NCBI GenBank assembly: GCA_002840405.1
Contig: PHAR01000002.1
Span: 1-64,000, forward strand
Origin: Deltaproteobacteria bacterium HGW-Deltaproteobacteria-8
Lineage (GTDB): Bacteria > Desulfobacterota > Desulfovibrionia > Desulfovibrionales > Desulfovibrionaceae
DNA length: 64,000 nucleotides
Reading direction: 5' to 3'
Part shown: piece by piece, positions 1-13,337 of the stretch
Layout of the letters: each line of letters opens with the position of its first letter
How positions within the stretch are numbered: the stretch's first letter is position 1
Notes under the pieces: model-generated
Seen by the model: only the letters and a program-made list of their open reading frames with translations
The model's database searches: none
Told to the model about the DNA's origin: nothing
Made by a program: the position numbers and the translations under genes

Positions 1-76
<76 letters not shown>

Positions 77-247
77 ACGGTGTTGGGAAGGCTTGTCTAG
101 CCAAGTGGGGGCTGTTTTGTCAACGGGAAAATCAAGATCGTTGAAATAATTCCCGTGGCTGCGGCTGTCGTTGCTTCCGAACGGGGATTCGCGTAATTGG
201 TGGCCGGACCGGGGATGTCCCGGAACACCTGCAACAACGGACCGCGA

Positions 248-1252
248 ATGACCCGCACGCTCCTGCGTATCGCAACCAAACTGGCCTGGGTGGCCGTGGT
301 CTTCTTCGGCATCACGGTCATCAGCTTCTGGGTCATCCACCTGGCCCCGGGCAAGCCCACGGACATGCAGACCACGCTGAACCCCGGCGCCTCGGCCGTG
401 GCCCGCGAGAGGCTGGAGAAGCTCTACGGCCTGGATCAGCCCATCTACGTGCAGTACGGCCAGTGGGTCGGCCGCATGGCAAGGCTGGACTTTGGCCGCT
501 CCATGTCCGGCGATGGCCGCCCGGTCTGGGACAAGATCGAGGAGCGCCTGCCGCTGACCTTTGGCATGAACATCGTGTCGCTCATCCTGACGCTCGCCAT
601 CGCCATCCCCATCGGGGTGCGCGCGGCCTGGCGGCAGGGCGGGGTCTTCGATCGTGTCTCGACAGTCATCGTCTTCGCGGGCTTCGCCATGCCCAGTTTC
701 TGGCTGGCGCTCCTGCTCATGCTGCTGCTCGGCATCATCTGGCCGGTTTTGCCCATCTCCGGGCTCACCTCGCTTGGTTTCGACAAGCTCTCCACCGGGG
801 GCAAGGTCTGGGACGTCTGCCGGCACCTGGCCCTGCCGGTGTTCCTGTACACCTTCGGGTCGCTGGCCGGCATGTCGCGCTTCATGCGCACCAGCATGCT
901 TGAGGTGCTGCGCCAGGACTACATCCTCACCGCCCGGGCCAAGGGCCTGCCCGCCCGCACGGTCATCTTCCGCCACGCGCTGCGCAACGCGCTCATGCCG
1001 GTCATCACCATCCTGGGCCTGTCCGTGCCCGGCCTCATCGGCGGCAGCGTCATCATCGAGTCCATCTTCGCCCTGCCGGGCCTGGGCCAGCTCTTCTACC
1101 AGGCGGTGATGAGCCGCGACTATCCGCTGATCATGGGCTCGCTCGTGCTCGGCGCGGTGCTGACCCTGGCCGGAAACCTGTTGGCCGACGTGGGCTACGG
1201 CCTGGCCGACCCGCGCATCCGCAATTCCAGCCGCAGCGGGGGCGAGTCGTGA
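248..1252 (+). CDS. ABC transporter permease, OppB/DppB family
   Basis: Multi-TM protein with the binding-protein-dependent permease EAA loop ([28 protein letters not shown]); ATG at 248 preferred over the GTG-like upstream start in the ORF track. Confidence 0.9.
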   Translation: MTRTLLRIATKLAWVAVVFFGITVISFWVIHLAPGKPTDMQTTLNPGASAVARERLEKLYGLDQPIYVQYGQWVGRMARLDFGRSMSGDGRPVWDKIEERLPLTFGMNIVSLILTLAIAIPIGVRAAWRQGGVFDRVSTVIVFAGFAMPSFWLALLLMLLLGIIWPVLPISGLTSLGFDKLSTGGKVWDVCRHLALPVFLYTFGSLAGMSRFMRTSMLEVLRQDYILTARAKGLPARTVIFRHALRNALMPVITILGLSVPGLIGGSVIIESIFALPGLGQLFYQAVMSRDYPLIMGSLVLGAVLTLAGNLLADVGYGLADPRIRNSSRSGGES

Positions 1253-2133
1253 GCGGGCGGTCTGTCGCGAGGTCCGCCACGCGGTCCGGCGCCCTGAAGA
1301 AGCCCCTGCGCCCGCCCACCTGGCTTGCGCGCTACGGCATGCTCACGGCCGGGCTGGTCCTCGTGGGCGGCATGAGCCTGGCCGCCATCCTGGCCCCGCT
1401 GCTTGCACCCTACAACCCCAACGCCATCAACGTGGACGCCATGCTGCTGACCCCCTCGGCCGGGCACTGGCTCGGCACCGACGCGCTCGGCCGCGACGTG
1501 CTCTCACGCATTCTTTTCGGCGCGCGGGTGTCGCTGTGGGTGGGCTTCGTGGCCGTGGGCATCTCCTCGGCCATCGGGCTGGTGCTGGGGCTGGTGGCGG
1601 GCTATTTCGGGCGGCTCACGGACGAGATCATCATGCGCGGGGTGGATGTGATGCTCTGCTTCCCGTCCTTTTTCCTGATCCTGGCGGTCATCGCCTTCCT
1701 GGAGCCGAGCCTGGTCACCATCATGGCCGTCATCGGCCTGACCTCGTGGATGGGCGTGGCCCGGCTGGTGCGCGCCGAGACGCTGTCCCTGCGCGGGCGC
1801 GACTTCGTGCTGGCGGCCAAGGTGGCCGGGGCCGGGCCCATGCGCATCATCTTCCGGCACATCCTGCCCAACGCGCTGGCACCGGTGCTGGTCTCGGCCA
1901 CGCTGGGCATCGCCGGGGCGATCCTGGTGGAATCGTCCCTGTCCTTCCTGGGCCTGGGCGTGCAGCCGCCGGACGCCTCCTGGGGCAACATGCTGCTCGA
2001 CGGCAAGGAGGTGCTGGAGATCGCGCCCTGGCTCTCCGTGTTCCCGGGCCTGGCGATTCTCTTCACCGTGCTCGGCTACAACCTGCTGGGCGAGAGCCTG
2101 CGCGACCTGCTCGACCCCAGGCTGCGGCGGTAG
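1249..2133 (+). CDS. ABC transporter permease, OppC/DppC family
   Basis: N-terminal OppC-like region, [21 protein letters not shown] motif, EAA loop; overlaps the preceding permease by 4 bp. Confidence 0.92.
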   Translation: MSGRSVARSATRSGALKKPLRPPTWLARYGMLTAGLVLVGGMSLAAILAPLLAPYNPNAINVDAMLLTPSAGHWLGTDALGRDVLSRILFGARVSLWVGFVAVGISSAIGLVLGLVAGYFGRLTDEIIMRGVDVMLCFPSFFLILAVIAFLEPSLVTIMAVIGLTSWMGVARLVRAETLSLRGRDFVLAAKVAGAGPMRIIFRHILPNALAPVLVSATLGIAGAILVESSLSFLGLGVQPPDASWGNMLLDGKEVLEIAPWLSVFPGLAILFTVLGYNLLGESLRDLLDPRLRR

Positions 2134-2143
2134 GGGAGGGCGC

Positions 2144-2770
2144 GTGGCCGAACGCCAGACCTATCCCGAGCACGAAGCCCGCCATCCCTGGCTTGCGCGC
2201 CTGCTCGACGCCTACCATATCTCGGATACGGCCTCGCGTGCGGACCTGGAGCGCGAGACGGCCAGGCGGGGAGTTGCCGTGGCCTGCGGCCCGGGTTGCC
2301 GCAACTGCTGCGTCGACCAGTGCATCCCGGTGACCGAGTTCGAGGTGCTGGGCATCTGGTGGTATGCCTCCGAGATTTTGGCCGGAGAGGCCCAGGCCGG
2401 GCTCATGCAGCGCCTGCTGGGCTTTGGCGAGGTGGGCGAATGCGCCTTCCTGGTGGACGGCCGCTGCTCGGTCTATCCGCTCCGGCCCTTTGTCTGCCGT
2501 CAGTATCACGTGTTCAGCAAGCCCTGCGCGCCGGGCGAGAACGTCTCCGAGACCCGCAACCGCGACGTGTTCCGGGGCGCCCAGGACAGCGGGCGCGAGC
2601 TGGCCTGGCAGATCATCCCGCTCTACGGCGTGGCCGAGGAAAACGTTGATTGGCTCTTCGAGAGCGGCTATGTCTCCCGAAAGGGAAAACACCTGCACAC
2701 CTTGCCCCTGGACAACATAGTCATGCACATGAAGACCACCGCCCACCGCAAAAAGGCCCGCAATGCTTGA
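2144..2770 (+). CDS. YkgJ-family cysteine cluster protein
   Basis: CGPGCRNCCVDQCIPVTEFE...CAFLVDGRCSVYPLRPFVCRQYH cysteine pattern. Confidence 0.8.
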   Translation: MAERQTYPEHEARHPWLARLLDAYHISDTASRADLERETARRGVAVACGPGCRNCCVDQCIPVTEFEVLGIWWYASEILAGEAQAGLMQRLLGFGEVGECAFLVDGRCSVYPLRPFVCRQYHVFSKPCAPGENVSETRNRDVFRGAQDSGRELAWQIIPLYGVAEENVDWLFESGYVSRKGKHLHTLPLDNIVMHMKTTAHRKKARNA

Positions 2771-4367
2771 GCTGCTTCGCATCCGCGACCTTGCGCTCAT
2801 CGAGGACGCCGAGCTGGAGTTCGCGCCCGGCATGAATGCGCTCACCGGCGAGACCGGCGCGGGCAAGAGCTTCATCGTGCGCGCCATCGACTTTCTCACC
2901 GGCGAGCCCATGAGCGCCGACCTGGTGCGGCCCGGCAAGGACAAGGCCGTGGTCGAGGCCGTGTTCGTGCTGCCCGAGGGCTCGGACCTGGACGGGCCAA
3001 ACGTGGATGGCGGGGGCGAGCTTATCATTCGCCGCGAGCTCTCGGCCGACACGGGCCGTAGCCGCGTGTTCGTCAACGACCGTCTGGGCTCGCTGGACAC
3101 CCTGCGCGACCTGCGCGCGGGACTTGTGCTGCACACCAGCCAGCACGGCCAGCAGAAGCTGCTCCAGCCCGCGCACCAGGCCCGCATCCTGGACGCCTTT
3201 CTGCCTGACCCCGGCGTGCTGGCCGCACGCGACGCGGCATTGGCCGCTGTGCGCGCCGTGCAGGCCGCCCGGGCCGAGCTCGAGGCCAAGGTGGCCGACC
3301 TCTCGCGCCAGCGCGAGTTCCTGGAGTTCCAGCGTTCCGAGATCGCCAAGGTGGCCCCGCAGCCCGGCGAGGAGGACGAGCTTCTGGCGCGCAAGGCGGG
3401 CCTGAAGGACCACGAGCGCCTGGAAGAAGCGCGCGGCCGCGCCCTGGAAGCCCTGCTGGGCGAGGTGCCCCTGGCCGCCCAGGCGGGCGAGCTTGCGCGC
3501 TGCCTGGTCCAGTTGGCCGACTTTGACCCGAGTTTCAGCCAGGACAAGGATCTGGCCGAGGATTTCCGGCACCTGCTGGCGAACCTGGAAACGCGCATCC
3601 GCCGCCTTGCGCCCAAGGGCGAGGGCGACGACATCGAGGCCATCGAGGCCCGGCTGTTCGAGTTGGCCAAGCTCAAACGCAAGCTGGGCAAGGGCCTGGA
3701 CGAGATCGTGGACCTGGGCCGCCACGCGGAGGAGAACCTGTCCTTTCTGGATTCCTGCGCGCTGGACGCCCGCCGCCTGGAGCGCGAGGAGGCCGAGGCC
3801 GCAACCCTGCTGGGCCAGGCGCTCGACGCGCTCAATGCCGCCCGTGCCGCCGCCGCCGAGGACCTGAGCGCGCGCCTCGGCCGCGAGCTGGCTGGCCTTG
3901 GCTTCTCGGAGCATGCGCGGGTGGAGTTCGCCTTTGAGCCTGTGGAGGTCTACGCCGGACCCACGGGCGTCCTGTCGGAGCAGCGCGGCCGCCTGTTCTG
4001 GGTGCCCAACCCCGGCCAGCCCCCGCGCCCGCTGGACAAGATCGCCTCGGGCGGCGAGCTCTCGCGCTTTCTGCTGGCCCTGGCCAGCCTGCGGGCCGAG
4101 GCTGCGCAGCCCACCCTCATCTTCGACGAGGTGGACGCTGGCATCGGCGGGCACACGCTGATCCGCGTGGGCGAGCGGCTGGTGGACCTGGCCGACAAGC
4201 AGCAGATGATCCTCATCACCCACTGGCCGCAGCTGGCCAAGCTCGCCAAGCGGCACTTCCTGGTGCGCAAGGACGTCATCGACGGGCTGACCTTTACTGG
4301 TTGCGTGCGCCTGGGCGCGCCGGAGATCGAGTCCGAGCTGGTGCGCATGTCCGGCGGCGAGTCCTGA
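2763..4367 (+). CDS. recN: DNA repair protein RecN
   Basis: MLELLRIRDLALIEDAELEFAPGMNALTGETGAGKS Walker A; C-terminal LDKIASGGELSRFLLALASL / LIFDEVDAGIGG signature/Walker B. Confidence 0.95.
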   Translation: MLELLRIRDLALIEDAELEFAPGMNALTGETGAGKSFIVRAIDFLTGEPMSADLVRPGKDKAVVEAVFVLPEGSDLDGPNVDGGGELIIRRELSADTGRSRVFVNDRLGSLDTLRDLRAGLVLHTSQHGQQKLLQPAHQARILDAFLPDPGVLAARDAALAAVRAVQAARAELEAKVADLSRQREFLEFQRSEIAKVAPQPGEEDELLARKAGLKDHERLEEARGRALEALLGEVPLAAQAGELARCLVQLADFDPSFSQDKDLAEDFRHLLANLETRIRRLAPKGEGDDIEAIEARLFELAKLKRKLGKGLDEIVDLGRHAEENLSFLDSCALDARRLEREEAEAATLLGQALDALNAARAAAAEDLSARLGRELAGLGFSEHARVEFAFEPVEVYAGPTGVLSEQRGRLFWVPNPGQPPRPLDKIASGGELSRFLLALASLRAEAAQPTLIFDEVDAGIGGHTLIRVGERLVDLADKQQMILITHWPQLAKLAKRHFLVRKDVIDGLTFTGCVRLGAPEIESELVRMSGGES

Positions 4368-4450
4368 ATCGAGCCGACCTGAGTCTTGTCCGCCTGAATC
4401 CTGCCTGAATCCTGTCTGCCTGGGCCCTGGCCTGTTTCTGCCCCTGCCCC

Positions 4451-4479
4451 TTGAGTATGTGCCTGGGCGTGGTTATACT
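4451..4479 (+). promoter_or_regulatory. sigma70-like promoter (TTGAGT-N17-TATACT)
   Basis: TTGAGT 4451-4456, 17-nt spacer, TATACT 4474-4479, upstream of the M48 protease gene. Confidence 0.6.
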
Positions 4480-4505
4480 CACCGCATGGCCGGGCCGTAT
4501 TTTGC

Positions 4506-5369
4506 ATGTTCATTGCCCGGACAAGGAGTTTCGTCATGAACCGATATCTGAACCGACTCCTGAACGTCATGTTGGACCGCAAGCTGAAACGGGCCGCCCT
4601 GCTTTTTTGCCTGACCGTGCTTGTCGCCGCCTGCGCCCACGCCGCGTACACCAACCGCAACCAGCTCCTGCTCATCAGCGAGGGCCAGGAGATGCAGCTG
4701 GGCTTGCAGGCGTCCAATGACGTGCTCAAGAAAGAGAAGGAAAGCCACGACCAGATGCAGGTCGAGCGCGTGAAGCGCATCGGGCGGCGCATCGCCGTTG
4801 CCGCCAACAAGCCGGAATACAAGTGGGAGTTCCACCTGATCGAGAAGAACGAGGTGAACGCCTTCTGCCTGCCGGGCGGCAAGGTCTTCGTGTACACGGG
4901 CATCCTGAACCTGGCCACCAGCAACGACGAGCTTGCCGCCGTCATGGGCCATGAGATCGCCCACGCCCTGGAGCGCCACGGCGGCGAGCGCATGAGCACC
5001 GCGCTGATGCTCCAGTTCGGCGGGCAGGCCGCGAGCGTCGCCCTGGGCGCGGGCACCAGCCCGGCCGTGGGCCAGGTGTTCTCCCAGGCCTATGGCGTGG
5101 GCGCGCAGGTGGGCGTTTTGCTGCCGCACAGCCGCACCCAGGAGTCCGAGGCCGACGAGGTGGGCATGATCATCGCGGCCAAGGCCGGGTATGAGCCCTC
5201 GGGCGCGCTGACCCTGTGGAGGAAGATGGACGCCTACCAGAAGAGCAAGGGCCAGAGCACGCCCGCGTTCCTGTCCACCCACCCGGCCAGCCAGCAGCGC
5301 ATTGCGGACATCCAGGCCAAGATGGGCGCCATCCGCGCCCAGTACTTCCAACCGCACTACCTGAACTAG
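4506..5369 (+). CDS. M48-family metalloprotease, probable lipoprotein
   Basis: MGHEIAHALERHGG (HExxH) and ESEADEVGM; N-terminal hydrophobic segment ending LVAACAHA. ATG at 4536 is an alternative start. Confidence 0.88.
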   Translation: MFIARTRSFVMNRYLNRLLNVMLDRKLKRAALLFCLTVLVAACAHAAYTNRNQLLLISEGQEMQLGLQASNDVLKKEKESHDQMQVERVKRIGRRIAVAANKPEYKWEFHLIEKNEVNAFCLPGGKVFVYTGILNLATSNDELAAVMGHEIAHALERHGGERMSTALMLQFGGQAASVALGAGTSPAVGQVFSQAYGVGAQVGVLLPHSRTQESEADEVGMIIAAKAGYEPSGALTLWRKMDAYQKSKGQSTPAFLSTHPASQQRIADIQAKMGAIRAQYFQPHYLN

Positions 5370-5390
5370 GCCGCTGGCGGGCGGCGAACC

Positions 5391-5765
5391 ATGATCCTCT
5401 GCACCAGCTGCGGCACCAAGAACGCGGACGACGCGCACACCTGCGAGAAATGCGGCCGCAAGCTGCAGTCTCGCTGGTCGCGCGCGGGCGGGCCGGACGC
5501 GGCGAACGGCAACGGCACAAACGGCCAGAACAGCGACTCGCTGCTGCCGGAAGAGGTGTGGAATCTCATCGAGCCTGTGATGCACAGCATCGAGGAGGGC
5601 ATCGAGGAGGGCTCGGACAAGCTGGTGAAGACCTGCGCGGAGACGTGGACCTACGCGCTGCTCCTGCTGGCCACGGCCGGGGTGTACATCGCGGCCGAGG
5701 ACTGGCGGTACCTTGCCGGTGGCGTGGTGCTGACGGCGGTGCTGGCCTGGGCCAGGGGGATTTGA
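5391..5765 (+). CDS. Zinc-ribbon domain membrane protein
   Basis: CTSCGTKNADDAHTCEKCGRKL at the N-terminus, hydrophobic C-terminal segment. Confidence 0.7.
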   Translation: MILCTSCGTKNADDAHTCEKCGRKLQSRWSRAGGPDAANGNGTNGQNSDSLLPEEVWNLIEPVMHSIEEGIEEGSDKLVKTCAETWTYALLLLATAGVYIAAEDWRYLAGGVVLTAVLAWARGI

Positions 5766-5905
5766 GACGCAAAACGTGAGCCTACTTGGTACTGTATGGA
5801 TTGCAAAATAAGTTCAGGCAGGAGAACGAGAGTTTCTTCATATTTTGTGTTATTTGTGTTGTCTGTATAAATATATTCGTCAAAACTATTCGTTGTTAGT
5901 TGGTA

Positions 5906-7789
5906 TTACTTTGTTGTTATGTCATACCTCAATATTGATTTGTCAGAGTGACTAATTGCTGGTGTGTACATTGCTGTAAGATGCAACGCTCTCGTGTGGT
6001 ATGTGTGTTGTGGTGGACAAGAAATGTACTTCTCGAATTGTGCCGAGGCAACGCCTGGACTGTCGTAATGCTTAAGCAAATCATAAGGTATTAGCTCTCT
6101 GTTTTCTTCATCTACGCCACTGATTTTACATGACTTGTTGTCAAAGAAATGCATGAGAGCTTTCTCGTCAGTGATATATGTATTTTCAATGCGATGCCCT
6201 GTAAAAGCGCACTCATTTGAAATGACAAGAGTTCTTACCTCGTCAGAAAAATTGCCATTCAGGTATAACCTCATGAACTCATCAAGATTGTCTTTTACAA
6301 ATTTTGCCTTACGTTCGCACTGACTGCATGCTTTTGTAAGCTTAGTGCGTAGAATGTGCCAATCGTGATTAGAATTAACCCAAAAGGAACACTTGATTTC
6401 GCATACATACAGAATCGTGCCAAATAGAAATACAAGATCAATCTCTTCTTCGGCATCATTTATCTTGTAGTTAGTATGATTCTGAACTGATGTTAGTAAG
6501 AAGTCTTTTGAGATATCAGCAAATTTTTCGCGTATTGATTTTTCAAAAGCACCGCCTCTTGACGCAAGTGGATATCCACCGATCTTTAGCCAATGCCCTG
6601 CAATAAATGAAGGCTCAGGTGAAAACGCCGCAAGGATTGGATAATACTTGTTGTCAAATTTTACAAAAAATTTAGTCATCATGTCTACGTCCCATCCATC
6701 AAAGCTATACGTAAAAAGATCCAAAATGAAAATTGCTTGATCATTAGTTATGTCAGGGATTGACCTTATGCACCGTAATAGTTGCACGCCAAAAAAGCTC
6801 GGCGCGTAACAAGTTAAAGTCTTCATGCAGTATGCACCATTCTCAGGGCCAATCCGTTTCATTATATCTTTTAAGAGTCCTTGGATCATGGCTTGGGCGA
6901 GGAATAATTGACGTAACGTAATGTCTTTAGCCTCTGGAAGTTTGTAGTCAATGGCATCGTCCAAGTGATCATCTATAGACATAAGCATCGTTGCGAAGGT
7001 GAGCATCTCATCGTTGTTGCTAACTCTGGTCTTCACGGTTTTCTCTTTTCCAGAACCTTCAATTTTCATCACCTTGTGATGCGGCAAATTCTTCATTCCG
7101 ACCATATCATATACAATATTCATTATCTCAAACGAACGTGCACGCCGACGGAGCATGCTTATTTGGTATCTCGTTATCAGGTCTATTGACTGAGGATGGC
7201 AAAAGTACATATTGTCAAATTCATATAAGTTGTACATTCCGTATAGAACACCGGTCCATATTTCATTTGTAGCATCATGCATGCCTGCGAGATTGTCATG
7301 TACCCATATTGTTTTAAGAAAGTAATCCCTATCAGTAGTCTTAATGTCTATAAGCGTGCGCACTGCATGCATAAGCGGGTATTTTATGGCTTCAACGATT
7401 GTTTGAGCAATTTGATCACCAGAAGCTGTATTGATACCACCCAGTAGGTTATGTACTCCACCTGTAATTATATCTCCTCCTGTGAGATTTTTTTTGCTTT
7501 CTAGGTTTTTTACAATTCCTTCTGATATGACAATTCTACTTCTATTAACACTACCTATCAATCCTAGGATGACATCTTTTGCTTTTACTTTTTTCTCTAA
7601 TTGTTTTTCTGAAAATTTGCGGATTCCAGCATGCTTTTGTCTTACAAATTTAACGGCAAAAATTATTTTATCGTCTTCCTTGTCAAGTGTGAGCTTTGAG
7701 CATATCTTTTCAAAGTTACTTTCGTCGAATTTATATGAGCAAGGGCTTACAATTTTACCCTCGCGTAATTTCTGCAATAATTCACCCAT
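5906..7789 (-). CDS. Uncharacterised AT-rich 627-aa protein with C-terminal PD-(D/E)XK nuclease-like motif
   Basis: Single long ORF with an upstream SD (GGAGGTCAACTTATATG); motif EEIDLVFLFGTILYVCEIKCSF fits the D...ExK core. Base composition clearly lower in GC than both flanks. Confidence 0.8.
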   Translation of the reverse strand: MGELLQKLREGKIVSPCSYKFDESNFEKICSKLTLDKEDDKIIFAVKFVRQKHAGIRKFSEKQLEKKVKAKDVILGLIGSVNRSRIVISEGIVKNLESKKNLTGGDIITGGVHNLLGGINTASGDQIAQTIVEAIKYPLMHAVRTLIDIKTTDRDYFLKTIWVHDNLAGMHDATNEIWTGVLYGMYNLYEFDNMYFCHPQSIDLITRYQISMLRRRARSFEIMNIVYDMVGMKNLPHHKVMKIEGSGKEKTVKTRVSNNDEMLTFATMLMSIDDHLDDAIDYKLPEAKDITLRQLFLAQAMIQGLLKDIMKRIGPENGAYCMKTLTCYAPSFFGVQLLRCIRSIPDITNDQAIFILDLFTYSFDGWDVDMMTKFFVKFDNKYYPILAAFSPEPSFIAGHWLKIGGYPLASRGGAFEKSIREKFADISKDFLLTSVQNHTNYKINDAEEEIDLVFLFGTILYVCEIKCSFWVNSNHDWHILRTKLTKACSQCERKAKFVKDNLDEFMRLYLNGNFSDEVRTLVISNECAFTGHRIENTYITDEKALMHFFDNKSCKISGVDEENRELIPYDLLKHYDSPGVASAQFEKYISCPPQHTYHTRALHLTAMYTPAISHSDKSILRYDITTK

Positions 7790-8005
7790 ATAAGTTGACC
7801 TCCGAATGTCTGCAATATTTTATGTCACCATATCGATTAATTTGTTTTTTGCCAAGAATAATTCGAGCACCAATGTGATTTCTATTTTCTTCTAGCTAGA
7901 TATTTGTTTTGAACATATTAAACTCCCCCTCCCTCCACAAAACACCTGCCGCCCCAACGCCAGTCGGCGCCAGGGCGGCGTAAAAGTGTGTAAGAAGCGC
8001 CCGGA

Positions 8006-8533
8006 CTAGGGCAACTTTTCCAGCACCACTCCTTCCTCTTTCAGCGCGGCCTTGATGCGCCGGTTCAGCTCCGGCGCCACATCCCGCGCCAGCCCCTGCC
8101 CGATCTTCTGCCCCTGCCGAATGAGCTGCGGCAGCGAGCCCACGGCCTTCTTGCCCACAGGGGACTGGTAGAACGCCAAAAGCTCGCGGATCTCCTGGTG
8201 CGTGAAGGTGTCCGCGTACAGGGGCACCAGCCTGTCCACCACCCCGCCCGGCGCGTCGAAGGTCTCGGTGAACATCTTGACGACCTCGCGCTCGACAATG
8301 GCCAGGGTGTGCACCGGAATGTCCGGCCGCGTGCGGCGCAGCGTCTCCACAATCCGCCTGGTCAACTGGGTCGCCATGCTCTTGCCGACCGTGGCCCCGC
8401 CGGAGGAGGCCAGCAGCAGCTTGATGTCGGCCTGCTTGGCCGGGGTCAACTCGTCGGCCAGGGCTGCGGAGCCGAGGGCCGAAACGCCGAGGGCGCAGGC
8501 GAGAAGGCAGGCAAGGGCAAGGCGTGCGAACAT
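8006..8533 (-). CDS. DUF2059 domain exported protein
   Basis: Signal peptide; FTHQEIRELLAFYQSPVGKKAVGSLPQL is characteristic of DUF2059. Confidence 0.85.
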   Translation of the reverse strand: MFARLALACLLACALGVSALGSAALADELTPAKQADIKLLLASSGGATVGKSMATQLTRRIVETLRRTRPDIPVHTLAIVEREVVKMFTETFDAPGGVVDRLVPLYADTFTHQEIRELLAFYQSPVGKKAVGSLPQLIRQGQKIGQGLARDVAPELNRRIKAALKEEGVVLEKLP

Positions 8534-8661
8534 GGCGGCTCCATTTGGTTGAAGGGCGGTCAGCGGTTGCGCGTGACGCCTGCTTTGTTACCATGCGCGT
8601 GCGGCCCGCACAACCCGGCGGGAGCCTTGCGCTTAAGCCGTGCGGCTTGTATGGTGCTCGG

Positions 8662-8958
8662 ATGAAGGTGCTCACCTTGCACTTCCGCGTCACCGGCCGC
8701 GTCCAGCACGTCTGGTTCCGGGGCTGGACCATGGAGACGGCCCGCGCGCTGGGGCTCACCGGCTGGGTGCGCAACATGCCCGACGGCTCCGTGGCCGGGC
8801 AGGCCCAGGCGCGCGATGAGAGCGAAGAGGGCAGGGCGGTTCTGGAGTGCTTCCGCCTGGAGTTGAGGCACGGCCCGCCGAGCGCCCGCGTGGATCTGGT
8901 CGAGGCGGGCTACATCGACCTCCCCGAACGCTTCGAAGGCTTCACCGCCCGCTTCTGA
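8662..8958 (+). CDS. Acylphosphatase
   Basis: VTGRVQHVWFRGWTMETARALGLTGWVRNMPDGSV; catalytic Arg (FR) and Asn (RN) retained. Confidence 0.87.
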   Translation: MKVLTLHFRVTGRVQHVWFRGWTMETARALGLTGWVRNMPDGSVAGQAQARDESEEGRAVLECFRLELRHGPPSARVDLVEAGYIDLPERFEGFTARF

Positions 8959-9007
8959 GCCCGGCCGCATTCCTGCCAGGAATTGCCCGATTTTCGGGCC
9001 TTCGCCC

Positions 9008-9035
9008 TTGCCACGGGGTAAAAACGAATTACAAT
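9008..9035 (+). promoter_or_regulatory. Possible sigma70 promoter for lon (TTGCCA-N16-TACAAT)
   Basis: TTGCCA 9008-9013, TACAAT 9030-9035. Confidence 0.4.
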
Positions 9036-9107
9036 GGGTAGGTTCGGCTCGACGGGATTCCCCGTTTCCCTGGCCGGGCCAACGCCATCGTTCAGGAGCC
9101 AGTCACT

Positions 9108-11891
<2,784 letters not shown>

Positions 11892-12015
11892 AGAACCCAT
11901 TGGGCCTCGGGCGGCGTTGCCAGGGGGCGCTATTTGCGCTACTCAAAACCGCCCGAGGCCCTTGTCGCGCAGGTCGCAACCCGCACCGCCTCAATCCGAA
12001 TTGCGAGGACACGCC

Positions 12016-12264
12016 ATGCCCATTTTTGAATATGTCTGCCAGAGGTGCAAGAACCAGTTCGAGGAACTGGTCTTCGGCCAGGACGAGGAGGCCGTGTGCC
12101 CCTCCTGCGGCTCCACCAAGACCCAGAAGCTCATGAGCTGCTGCCGGGCCAAGACCGGCGGCCCCGGCGGGGCGGATGACGCCCCTGCGGCCACCGCGTC
12201 CGCGCCTTCCTCCCGTGGCGGCTGCGCGGGCTGCTCCGGCGGCTCCTGCTCCACCTGCGGCTAG
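12016..12264 (+). CDS. FmdB-family zinc ribbon protein
   Basis: MPIFEYVCQRCKNQFEELVFGQDEEAVCPSCGS. Confidence 0.9.
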   Translation: MPIFEYVCQRCKNQFEELVFGQDEEAVCPSCGSTKTQKLMSCCRAKTGGPGGADDAPAATASAPSSRGGCAGCSGGSCSTCG

Positions 12265-12282
12265 CTTAAGGTGGCCGAGCCG

Positions 12283-13209
12283 ATGAAACACGTCACCATC
12301 GCCACGCGCGGCAGCATGCTGGCCCTCTGGCAGGCCGAGCACATCTCGGCGCTGCTGCGCGCCCAATACCCCGGCCTTGAGGTCGAGCTGCTCAAGATCA
12401 AGACCACCGGCGACAAGATCCTGGACGTGCCCCTGGCCAAGGTCGGCGGCAAGGGTCTGTTCGTCAAGGAGATCGAGGAGGCGCTGCTGGACGGCCGCGC
12501 GGACCTTGCCGTGCACAGCATGAAGGACGTGCCCACCGAGCTGCCCGCCGAGCTCCTCGTGGGCGTGAACCCTGTGCGCGAGGCACCCACGGATTCGCTT
12601 CTGTCCGTCAAGTATGACGGCCTGGACGCCCTGCCCCAGGGCGCCAGGGTCGGCACCAGCAGCCTGCGCCGCCAGGCCCAGCTGCTGACGCTCAGGCCCG
12701 ATCTGGTCATCGAGAGTCTGCGCGGCAACCTGGACACCCGGGTGCGCAAGCTGCTGGAAGGCCAGTTCGACGCCATCGTGGTGGCCACCGCAGGCTTAAA
12801 CCGCCTGAACCTTTCCGCGCCCAAGCACGAGATCCTCGGCCCGCCGCGCTTTCTGCCCGCCGTGGCCCAGGGCGCGCTCGGCATCGAGTACCGCCGGGAC
12901 CGGCCGGACATGGCCGAGCTTCTTGCTTTCCTGAACCATCCCGAGACAGCTGCCCAGGTGGCGGCTGAGCGCGCCTTCTTGACCGGCCTGGACGGCGGCT
13001 GCCAGGTGCCCATCGCGGCCTGGAGCCAGCTTTCCGGCGAGCAGTTGACCCTCACCGGCTTCGTGGCCGGGGTCGAGGGCGAGAACCCCATCCGCCTGAG
13101 CCTCACCGGCACGGCGGACAAGGCCTGGGACCTGGGCGCCAAGCTCGCGGACCAGGTGCTGGCCGCCGGCGGCAAGGCCATCCTGGACGAGGTCTACGCA
13201 CGCAGCTAG
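12283..13209 (+). CDS. hemC: Porphobilinogen deaminase (hydroxymethylbilane synthase)
   Basis: [16 protein letters not shown]..., [31 protein letters not shown]. Confidence 0.96.
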   Translation: MKHVTIATRGSMLALWQAEHISALLRAQYPGLEVELLKIKTTGDKILDVPLAKVGGKGLFVKEIEEALLDGRADLAVHSMKDVPTELPAELLVGVNPVREAPTDSLLSVKYDGLDALPQGARVGTSSLRRQAQLLTLRPDLVIESLRGNLDTRVRKLLEGQFDAIVVATAGLNRLNLSAPKHEILGPPRFLPAVAQGALGIEYRRDRPDMAELLAFLNHPETAAQVAAERAFLTGLDGGCQVPIAAWSQLSGEQLTLTGFVAGVEGENPIRLSLTGTADKAWDLGAKLADQVLAAGGKAILDEVYARS

Positions 13210-13239
13210 GCCAGAGGCCAACTCAACAGAGTCTCCACA

Positions 13240-13286
13240 CGCCGAAAGGGCTGGCTCAGGAACAACCTGGGCCAGCCCTTTCGGCG
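13240..13286. terminator. Bidirectional hairpin between hemC and the ClC channel gene
   Basis: Perfect 16-bp stem CGCCGAAAGGGCTGGC / GCCAGCCCTTTCGGCG between convergent genes. Confidence 0.75.
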
Positions 13287-13337
13287 TTGCGGGGGCAGTA
13301 CGCGCTTGTCCAGACGCAAAGGGACCGGCTGCGGGGG

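Noticed and set aside
2063-3835. 590-aa Ser/Arg-rich minus-strand ORF over recN
   Set aside because: Out-of-frame shadow of recN; low-complexity Ser/Arg composition.
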